Part shown: positions 1 through 5,243 of the stretch, one piece after another
Layout of the letters: each line of letters starts with the position of its first letter
Position numbering within the stretch: position 1 is the first letter of the stretch
DNA from: Legionella_A sp049239925
GTDB lineage: Bacteria; Pseudomonadota; Gammaproteobacteria; Legionellales; Legionellaceae
Reading direction: 5' to 3'
Assembly: GCA_049239925.1 (NCBI GenBank)
Contig: JBMLTO010000078.1
Location: 1 to 8,495, forward strand
Length of the DNA stretch: 8,495 nucleotides
Program-made: the position numbers and the translations under genes
Notes under the pieces: model-generated
Told to the model about the DNA's origin: nothing
The model's input: the letters and a program-made list of their open reading frames with translations, nothing else
The model's database searches: none

Positions 1-2
1 GT

Positions 3-110
3 GGGCATATCCAATACTATGGTGTGTCGCACAACTCCAAGGCCGTTGACAAATTCATCCACTCGCCTACGCGTAGCGACTTCGTGGCGTCCAGGAAATG
101 GCCAAGTTAA
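3..110 (+). pseudogene. Group II intron reverse transcriptase/maturase, C-terminal remnant
   Basis: The frame running in from the left edge reads GHIQYYGVSHNSKAVDKFIH and then loses family resemblance before a TAA at 108-110. The pattern G-H-x-x-Y-Y-G-V-x-x-N-s-x-x-x-x-x-F is typical of the maturase (X) domain near the end of group II intron-encoded proteins (LtrA-like). An intact protein would continue into a segment with a W-L-N-R-R-S-Q type motif. Here it is replaced by unrelated residues encoded by a GC-rich repeat (64-93). I infer a gene truncated at its 3' end by repeat insertion or deletion. The upstream part lies outside the window, so whether the rest is intact is unknown. Confidence 0.55.
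64..93 (+). repeat. GC-rich palindromic repeat, left copy
   Basis: The stretch beginning cgcctacgcgtagcgactt and ending ggcgtcca aligns with the reverse complement of 274-306 (cgcctacgtgccgcgactt ... ggcatcca) with a few substitutions and a short gap. The two copies face each other across the GIY-YIG fragment. Their form matches the small dispersed repeats common in Legionella-like genomes, but that family assignment is from memory and was not searched. Confidence 0.5.
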
Positions 111-358
111 AGATGAACCTGATTCCAGGATATACAGCTAAGTACAATGTGCATATATTAGTTTATGATGAGGTTCATGAAACTGATGTAGAGGCTGCTC
201 GACGTGAACAGCGATTCAAAAATCCAGACCGGCGTGCTCTGTATGAAGAAATTTGCCGCTGGTTAAGAGAGAATGGATGCCGCGAACAAGTCGCGGCACG
301 TAGGCGGAAGAATGAATTGTCAACACGCCCTAGGTTATCGATTCATCAGGCATTGTAA
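98..358 (+). pseudogene. GIY-YIG nuclease-like gene remnant, N-terminus and middle deleted
   Basis: The 86-codon frame contains IPGYTAKYNVHILVYDEVHE, the conserved core of short stand-alone GIY-YIG proteins (UPF0213/YhbQ-like), followed by EAARREQ. The start of the family domain, with the GIY and YIG strands and the catalytic Arg and Tyr, is absent. After REQ the text jumps directly to NPDRRALYEEICRW. Intact relatives have roughly 15-20 residues between these blocks (a K-x-W-x-R-x-W-K-type stretch), so there is an internal deletion. The last about 30 codons are encoded by the palindromic repeat at 274-306 and by antisense minE, so the natural C-terminus is also gone. The frame overlaps the 3' end of minE by 29 bases in convergent orientation. 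A functional nuclease is unlikely. Confidence 0.6.
274..306 (-). repeat. GC-rich palindromic repeat, right copy (inverted)
   Basis: This stretch contains a perfect 8-base inverted repeat, tgccgcga / tcgcggca, around the 5-base loop acaag. Its reverse complement aligns with 64-93. It lies inside the open frame of the GIY-YIG remnant and supplies the C-terminal residues CREQVAARRR. Together with the left copy it brackets about 180 bases holding the nuclease fragment. Confidence 0.55.
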
Positions 359-587
359 CATTGAGCTCAAGTACGGCGTTATCACCTGAGCGTTCTAAAT
401 TAACAACAACCTTTTCTCGGCTGATAGGAAAATATTTAGCAATGACTGCTAATATTTCATCTTGTAGCTTCGGCATAAAATCAGGCGCATTGCGCTGTGA
501 ACGTTCATGGGAAATAATAATTTGTAGCCGTTGTTTGGCTACTTCCGCTGTAGCATTTCTCTTACGAAGATAACTGAGTATGCTCAT
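330..587 (-). CDS. minE: Cell division topological specificity factor MinE
   Basis: MinE stimulates the MinD ATPase and drives Min oscillation, which confines Z-ring formation to midcell. The 85-residue product has the usual family length (E. coli about 88). Residues 1-12 (MSILSYLRKRNA) form the amphipathic membrane-targeting N-terminus. Residues 13-31 (AEVAKQRLQIIISHERSQR) form the anti-MinCD helix/strand that contacts MinD. The rest is the topological specificity domain, with ILAVIAKY near residues 45-52 and VLELNVTMP near 72-80. The ATG overlaps the minD stop (ATGA), so the two genes are probably translationally coupled. An AGAGGA ribosome-binding site lies inside the end of minD. The gene converges on the degraded nuclease frame at 98-358. 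Confidence 0.96.
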   Translation of the reverse strand: MSILSYLRKRNATAEVAKQRLQIIISHERSQRNAPDFMPKLQDEILAVIAKYFPISREKVVVNLERSGDNAVLELNVTMPDESIT

Positions 588-1414
588 GCTAAAATTTCCT
601 CTTTATTTTTGCCAAATATACGGCGTAATAAACCTTTACGTTCGTTATGAACAAATCTCATCGGTTTTTCTTCGCCAAGGAAACGGGCAACTGCATCTTG
701 ATAAGCAAGGCCAGCATCACTTGTCTCATCGAGAATGACTGGAGTACCAGTATTGGATGCTTTTAGTACAGCTTTTGATTCTGGCACTATACCGATTAGA
801 GGAATTGCCAAAATTTCTTTTACGTCTTGTACCGAAAGCATTTCACCTTTTTCAACTCGATCTGGATCGTAACGGGTCAGCAATAAATGCTCTTTAATGG
901 GTGCTTTGCCTTCAACAGCCCGTTTAGTTTTGCTTGCAAGAATCCCTAAGATACGATCAGAGTCACGTACCGATGAAACCTCGGGGTTCGTCACGATGAT
1001 TGCTTCATCGGCAAAATACATTGCCATGAAAGCGCCTGTTTCAATACCTGCAGGAGAGTCACAGACGATATAGTCAAATTCTTTTGCCAACTCGTTAAGT
1101 ACAGATTCTACTCCCTCGATAGTTAATGCATCTTTATCTCGTGTTTGAGAAGCGGGTAGTACATAAAGCAACGGTATCCGTTTATCCTTAATGAGAGTTT
1201 GTTTAAGATTCGCTTCACCATTGATAACATTGATGAAGTCATAAACGACTCGACGCTCGCATCCCATAATGATATCAAGGTTTCTTAGCCCGATATCAAA
1301 ATCAATGACAACGGTTTTGTGACCTCGTAATGCGAGTCCAGATGAAATGGCAGCAGATGAAGTTGTTTTCCCAACGCCACCCTTACCAGATGTTACAACG
1401 ATAATTTTAGCCAA
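584..1414 (-). CDS. minD: Septum site-determining ATPase MinD
   Basis: MinD is the membrane-associated ParA/MinD-family ATPase that recruits MinC and is cycled by MinE. The deviant Walker A motif GKGGVGKTT is at residues 10-18 with the signature lysine at 11. DFDIGLRNLD (about 38-47) is the switch I region and CDSPAGIE (about 118-125) is Walker B/switch II. The C-terminal LLRRIFGKNKEE is the amphipathic membrane-targeting helix. Length is 276 aa, against 270 in E. coli. The start is TTG at 1412-1414. An in-frame TAA lies two codons upstream, MAKIIVVTSGKGG matches the family N-terminus, and an AGGAAGGG site (1422-1429) sits 7 bases upstream. minC is not adjacent; the upstream 660 bases hold no intact gene. 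The gene overlaps minE by 4 bases. Confidence 0.97.
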   Translation of the reverse strand: MAKIIVVTSGKGGVGKTTSSAAISSGLALRGHKTVVIDFDIGLRNLDIIMGCERRVVYDFINVINGEANLKQTLIKDKRIPLLYVLPASQTRDKDALTIEGVESVLNELAKEFDYIVCDSPAGIETGAFMAMYFADEAIIVTNPEVSSVRDSDRILGILASKTKRAVEGKAPIKEHLLLTRYDPDRVEKGEMLSVQDVKEILAIPLIGIVPESKAVLKASNTGTPVILDETSDAGLAYQDAVARFLGEEKPMRFVHNERKGLLRRIFGKNKEEILA

Positions 1415-1421
1415 CGATTAG

Positions 1422-1429
1422 CCCTTCCT
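1422..1429 (-). promoter_or_regulatory. minD ribosome-binding site supporting a TTG start
   Basis: On the minus strand this reads AGGAAGGG, 7 bases before the TTG codon at 1412-1414. It supports that codon because no ATG or GTG lies between the preceding in-frame stop and the conserved N-terminus. Confidence 0.7.
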
Positions 1430-1468
1430 GTTAGTAGTTGCCGCGACATCAATAAATTAAAGATAGTA

Positions 1469-1498
1469 ATTTTACACGTTTTTCTTTACTTTATTCAA
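1469..1498 (-). promoter_or_regulatory. Candidate sigma-70 promoter for minDE
   Basis: On the minus strand TTGAAT (1493-1498) and TAAAAT (1469-1474) are separated by 18 bases, resembling -35 and -10 hexamers (TTGACA/TATAAT, with two and one mismatches). This would put transcription start about 45-50 bases before the minD start codon. The region is AT-rich, so chance matches are possible. Confidence 0.4.
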
Positions 1499-1581
1499 CT
1501 ATTTTGCTAAATAAACTGATTTTAAAGTTTTTTTAATGTGTTTTTTTTAATATTTTGTCCTTGTTTTAGAACATACTGTAA

Positions 1582-1614
1582 AAAAATTCAAGGGCATTGT
1601 CCTGACTTATCCCG
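1582..1614 (+). repeat. Left arm of imperfect inverted repeat pair
   Basis: The core gtcctgacttatcccg (1599-1614) is the reverse complement of 1866-1881 with 15 of 16 matches. The similarity extends outward through a GGG run and a TCAA/AAAAA stretch with small gaps. Such arms around about 250 bases look like the ends of a small transposable element or a decayed insertion sequence. No target duplication was identified. Confidence 0.5.
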
Positions 1615-1632
1615 CTAGGCGCTTCTTTTTAC

Positions 1633-1743
1633 TTAACCAGGTTTATAGATACACTCTCGCTCTTTATGAAGCTTGCTATTGCCAATTAAAGTATCTATGT
1701 TTTTAATATCATGTTTCGAGGTACTTTTACTTTTAATCCCCAT
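1633..1743 (-). pseudogene. Possible bactofilin (polymer-forming cytoskeletal protein) N-terminal fragment
   Basis: A 36-codon minus-strand frame starts at ATG (1741-1743), 11 bases after an AAGGA-like ribosome-binding site. It reads SKSTSKHDIKNIDTLIGNSK near its start. The IDTLIG motif after a short polar, lysine-rich N-terminus is the hallmark beginning of bactofilins, whose beta-helix repeats should follow. Here the frame drifts into unrelated residues and stops after about 15 more codons, so at most the N-terminus survives. It lies wholly between the two inverted-repeat arms. The match rests on one short motif, so an unrelated small peptide is a fair alternative. Confidence 0.3.
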
Positions 1744-1865
1744 GCATGACTGTTTCCTTCTCTAATCTTTTTTTTGCGAATCGAATTCGATCACGAACCA
1801 ACAGGCATGTCTATTCTTTATGATGGATATACCCCTTGTTTTATATATCTTTCTTCAATATTTGA

Positions 1866-1899
1866 CGGGATAGGTCAGGACCTGCCCCCTTTGATTTTT
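1866..1899 (-). repeat. Right arm of imperfect inverted repeat pair
   Basis: The core cgggataggtcaggac (1866-1881) pairs with 1599-1614, and the flank ctgccccctttgattttt continues the similarity in inverted orientation. This arm is also locally palindromic (AGGTC AG GACCT). Motifs of the type caggtcctgac beside a run of G or C occur at the ends of IS200/IS605-like or RAYT-type elements in many genomes. That link is recalled, not tested. Confidence 0.5.
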
Positions 1900-2077
1900 G
1901 TGTATAAATTTTACTTAAAGTTAACTAATTGGATAAAAAATAAAGGGAAAGACCTTGCCTATTGGTGCCTCATTTATTCTTCTTGTTTTTAATAATTGTA
2001 TTTATTTGCTTGAAAATTATCATTGCGATTCAGATTAAATCTTTATGGTCTATATTTAAATCATTAGATGCCTTTTT

Positions 2078-3367
2078 ATGCTTTTCATGAAAAATAAATA
2101 TCTGGATGCTGCTTTATCGCACTATAAAGAAAATATGAATGATTGGCTTGTTGATAAGGCACGGGCATTAGGCTGCTTAAAGCCAATCAAATCAACAATC
2201 AACCAAAATCAGTTAGCATCGATTAACAATATCCAACAATGGGAGACAATAAGAAATGCCATTATTAATTGCAAAGAAGATATTGCCGAAAAGCAATGGT
2301 CTTGCGATTCTAAAGAAAAGTTAGAATTGTTTTTTGCACAATTATTTTTATATGAAAAAATGATTGAGGCTGCAGAAAATTACTTATTATCCAAAGATCC
2401 CGATTTATTGAATGAAAAATCAAGAGACAGGATTAATTTTTTAACTGAACAGTTATTGCCACAGCCTAGCCGGATCCTTGATGTTAACCATGGTGAAAAA
2501 AACAAAAGTTCTGCGGCTATTGAAATCTCCATGTTTAACAAATTGATGCTGAGCGTCATGCGAACAATTAGAGACTATGGCAAGATAAAGCCAGAACTTG
2601 AATGTAAAAGTCAAACTAAACTCATTCCTGAAAAAAAAGATAATCGACTAAACGGTGATATCTATTATCCCATGCAACATGTTATTAAAAAACAACCTAC
2701 CTTTTATACTTGTGGTGATGCTTGTGCTGCAATGCTTAATCATTTTCAAAAAATTGAAATCTATGCTGCGATAAAACTACTAGAACAATTAGAAGCATCA
2801 CTACGAAAAATGGATGAATCCATTAAGCAGACAGATGAATATCAAGCTTGTCTTACTAAATTAAAATTTTATGCCCAATTTTTTAAAAAAACTAAGATTA
2901 TTTTAGATCAGACGTACCACTCTGTTCAGCATAAAAGTTTGTCGAAAGGCTTTAGAACCGAAGAAGAGTGCCAAAGATTATACAATATTTCATGTGTTAG
3001 GCGTATTGAACATAAAAATGCGACTTTAAATTTACAGAGCAAAAACAATTTTGTAGATGCATTGAAGCAGTGTCTCTATGATGCCGGTCCCTTGATGGCT
3101 GAAATAAATACCGGAAGCCCTTTTAATGACCATTTTGTGATAATTAATGGTGTTGTCAATGGAATGGTTTGTTATGCAGATAGCTGGAATGGCCAAATTA
3201 AGCAGATGAGGATAGATGAGTTTGTAGAAATGATGACCTCAGAAGAGTTAAGTGGGTTAATCGGAGTCAATTACAAATACAAGCATGATATTGATTCGTT
3301 GAGAGAGCAAATTGATAATATGGCAAATACCTTGGCTACACAAAAACCACGTTTAAATGGCAGCTAG
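2078..3367 (+). CDS. C39-like papain-fold cysteine peptidase domain protein, candidate effector
   Basis: I cannot name this 429-residue protein by family member. Its C-terminal half carries what looks like a C39/papain-like cysteine peptidase site. Gln206 (KKQPTFYTCGDACAAML) lies six residues before Cys212, as in the Q-x5-C-G motif of C39 domains. His352 follows in NDHFVIING, and Asp368 in YADSWNG completes a Cys-His-Asp triad. About 140 residues separate Cys212 and His352, longer than in compact C39 domains; the stretch 225-290 appears helical and charged. Residues 1-185 are helix-rich without recognisable motifs. There is no signal peptide or membrane segment. No ABC-transporter or bacteriocin genes are nearby, so a bacteriocin-processing role is not supported. 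In a Legionella-like host it could be a Dot/Icm substrate, but the C-terminus shows no decisive secretion signal. Start is 2078 or 2087 (both ATG); neither has a clear Shine-Dalgarno. An in-frame stop at 2057-2059 limits upstream extension. Coding sequence is visibly AT-rich. Confidence 0.7.
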   Translation: MLFMKNKYLDAALSHYKENMNDWLVDKARALGCLKPIKSTINQNQLASINNIQQWETIRNAIINCKEDIAEKQWSCDSKEKLELFFAQLFLYEKMIEAAENYLLSKDPDLLNEKSRDRINFLTEQLLPQPSRILDVNHGEKNKSSAAIEISMFNKLMLSVMRTIRDYGKIKPELECKSQTKLIPEKKDNRLNGDIYYPMQHVIKKQPTFYTCGDACAAMLNHFQKIEIYAAIKLLEQLEASLRKMDESIKQTDEYQACLTKLKFYAQFFKKTKIILDQTYHSVQHKSLSKGFRTEEECQRLYNISCVRRIEHKNATLNLQSKNNFVDALKQCLYDAGPLMAEINTGSPFNDHFVIINGVVNGMVCYADSWNGQIKQMRIDEFVEMMTSEELSGLIGVNYKYKHDIDSLREQIDNMANTLATQKPRLNGS

Positions 3368-3660
3368 CTAATTACGCTAAACCCTGACTATGTGCAGAAA
3401 GTATTCAATCGAATTTTTTGAGCCCTTATGCACTTGACCTACTCCCTCTCCCGCACTAGGAACTTTGTTCGTATGATGATGCCTTTCGCGTACGACACGA
3501 GGTCGCTATACAAACCGTTGCGGCAGATGGCCACCTGTACGCAACCTACTGTTTGAAAATTCTCTCTGGTCCCAACAGTTTTGGACTGATTGCATTGGTA
3601 ATCTTAAATGAGGGGATTGCTGAGCCTTCGACCTTAATAACTGCCATTAACAAGATAATG

Positions 3661-3690
3661 CTGAAATTATCTTATAAATGAATGTATAAT
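3661..3690 (+). promoter_or_regulatory. Candidate guaB promoter
   Basis: A perfect TATAAT (3685-3690) is preceded at 18 bases by CTGAAA (3661-3666), a 4-of-6 match to TTGACA. It lies about 30 bases before the guaB start, leaving a short leader. No purine-repressor-like operator palindrome is evident. Confidence 0.55.
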
Positions 3691-3708
3691 TTGCAATTAA
3701 AATTAACC

Positions 3709-3715
3709 AAGGGAG
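3709..3715 (+). promoter_or_regulatory. guaB ribosome-binding site deciding the start
   Basis: AAGGGAG sits only 1 base before the ATG at 3717 but 7 bases before the in-frame ATG at 3723. Spacing therefore favours 3723 as the real start. Confidence 0.7.
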
Positions 3716-3722
3716 TATGGTA

Positions 3723-5195
3723 ATGTCATTGACCAATATGCAACAAGCATTGACTTTTGACGATGTTTTATTAGTTCCCGGCCACTCAACTGTCTTACCC
3801 AAAAAAGTCTCATTAAAAACATATTTAACTCGTGAAATCGAATTAAATATGCCACTAATTTCTGCTGCAATGGATACCGTTACTGAATCACGTTTAGCGA
3901 TTGCTTTAGCGCAAGAGGGTGGTATTGGAATTATCCATAAAAATCTTACTCCACAGGCGCAAGCAGAACAAGTGAGACGAGTTAAAAAATTTGAAAGTGG
4001 TATGGTCAAAGATCCCATTTCGGTGTCTCCAAATTTATCAGTTAAAGATTTATTAGACGTAATGGCTAATCATCATTTTTCCGGTGTTCCTGTTGTTGAG
4101 GGAGAGCAGTTAGTTGGCATAGTAACCAGCCGTGATATCCGTTTTGAGACGAATCTATCATTGCCAGTTGCAGCGGTGATGACACCCAAAGAGCGATTAG
4201 TAACTGTGAATGAAGGCGCTAGCCGAGAACAAATACGAAGTCTTCTGCATAAACATAGGCTAGAAAAATTATTGGTTGTTAACAGTTCCTTTTGTTTGAG
4301 AGGCTTGATTACTGTCAAAGATATACAAAAAGCAAAAGAAAATCCTTATGCTTGTAAGGACAGTTTTGAGCAACTAAGGGTGGGGGCCGCTGTTGGCGTG
4401 GCTGAAGGTACCGATGAGCGTGTTAGCGCATTAGTTGATGCTGGAGTTGACGTAATCGTTGTTGATACGGCACATGGTCATTCTCAAGGTGTATTAGATA
4501 GAGTCCGTTGGATTAAAAAATATTTTCCTACCGTGCAATTAATTGCCGGTAATATTGCTACTGCTGCTGCAGCTAAAGCCTTAGTTGACGCTGGTGCTGA
4601 TGCAGTAAAGGTCGGTATTGGTCCTGGTTCTATTTGTACAACCAGAATCGTCACAGGGGTAGGAATTCCACAAATTACAGCAATTGCTAATGTTGCTGAT
4701 GGCCTTAAAGGCGCTGTACCAATTATTGCAGATGGAGGCATTCGATTTTCGGGTGATGTTTGCAAAGCACTAGCTGCTGGAGCTGACACGGTCATGCTGG
4801 GTGGTCTATTTGCTGGAGCGGAAGAGTCGCCAGGTGAAATTGAGCTTTATCAAGGTCGAACTTATAAGAGCTATAGGGGAATGGGCTCTATAGGTGCAAT
4901 GGTTCAGGCCCAAGGATCTAGCGATCGTTATTTTCAAGATTTAACGCAAGGTGCTGAAAAATTAGTACCTGAAGGGATCGAAGGACGCGTTCCTTATAAA
5001 GGACCTGTGCAAAATATAATTCACCAAATATTAGGAGGATTGCGTTCTTGTATGGGGTATACGGGCTCTTGCACGATTGAGGCGCTGCATGAGCGAGCTG
5101 AATTTGTTAGGGTGACTAATGCTGGTATTCGTGAATCACATGTTCACGATGTGAATATCACCAAACAAGCACCTAATTATCAAGTTGAAGAATAA
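3723..5195 (+). CDS. guaB: Inosine-5'-monophosphate dehydrogenase GuaB
   Basis: GuaB oxidises IMP to XMP with NAD+, the first committed step of GMP synthesis. From the ATG at 3723 the product is 490 aa (E. coli 488); the frame is also open from an ATG at 3717, but spacing from AAGGGAG prefers 3723. The N-terminal TIM-barrel part includes LTFDDVLLVPGHST. Two CBS domains occupy about residues 95-205, inserted in the barrel. The catalytic loop GPGSICTTRIVTGVGIPQ places the nucleophilic cysteine at residue 305, the E. coli number. The IMP phosphate-binding segments ADGGIR and MLGGLFAGAEESPGE follow, then the flap around YRGMGSIGAM. Catalytic Arg/Tyr lie near EGRVPYKGPV. guaA follows on the same strand after 48 bases, so the pair is likely co-transcribed from the promoter at 3661-3690. 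Confidence 0.98.
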   Translation: MSLTNMQQALTFDDVLLVPGHSTVLPKKVSLKTYLTREIELNMPLISAAMDTVTESRLAIALAQEGGIGIIHKNLTPQAQAEQVRRVKKFESGMVKDPISVSPNLSVKDLLDVMANHHFSGVPVVEGEQLVGIVTSRDIRFETNLSLPVAAVMTPKERLVTVNEGASREQIRSLLHKHRLEKLLVVNSSFCLRGLITVKDIQKAKENPYACKDSFEQLRVGAAVGVAEGTDERVSALVDAGVDVIVVDTAHGHSQGVLDRVRWIKKYFPTVQLIAGNIATAAAAKALVDAGADAVKVGIGPGSICTTRIVTGVGIPQITAIANVADGLKGAVPIIADGGIRFSGDVCKALAAGADTVMLGGLFAGAEESPGEIELYQGRTYKSYRGMGSIGAMVQAQGSSDRYFQDLTQGAEKLVPEGIEGRVPYKGPVQNIIHQILGGLRSCMGYTGSCTIEALHERAEFVRVTNAGIRESHVHDVNITKQAPNYQVEE

Positions 5196-5243
5196 TGTGG
5201 ACTGCACATTAATTCCCTAGACCATTATTGGCAGAACGTTTTT

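Larger units (their letters stand above)
1415..2077. other. Intergenic region with relict and repeat content
   Basis: This 663-base gap between divergent minD and the C39-like gene holds no intact recognisable gene. It carries the candidate minDE promoter, an AT-rich run at 1500-1560, the inverted-repeat pair at 1582-1614 and 1866-1899, and the short bactofilin-like fragment at 1633-1743. The part from about 1900 to 2077 is AT-rich with no motif I can name. A TTGAAA at 2010-2015 could belong to a promoter for the downstream gene but has no convincing -10 partner. Confidence 0.7.
3368..3716. other. Intergenic gap with a GC-richer possible relict patch
   Basis: No intact frame is convincing in these 349 bases. 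From about 3430 to 3560 the composition is more GC-rich than the flanking AT-rich DNA and resembles degraded coding or repeat sequence. One minus-strand frame reads SDLVSYAKGI before losing sense. A weak attc/gaat stem followed by six T residues near 3402-3420 could end the upstream transcript but is very short. The last about 60 bases hold the guaB promoter and ribosome-binding site. Confidence 0.5.

Noticed and set aside
361..573. Plus-strand frame opposite minE, and similar frames opposite guaB and guaA
   Set aside because: These lie antisense to confidently identified genes and encode low-complexity or nonsense products, so they are shadow frames.
1774..1992. 72-codon open frame on the plus strand beginning at TTG
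   Set aside because: It has no ribosome-binding site, runs through the inverted-repeat arm at 1866-1899, and its product resembles nothing I recognise. It is probably chance reading of AT-rich repeat DNA.
3717..3722. guaB start at the earlier ATG (492 residues)
   Set aside because: It would leave only one base between AAGGGAG and the start codon. The next ATG gives proper spacing and places the catalytic cysteine at residue 305, as in E. coli.
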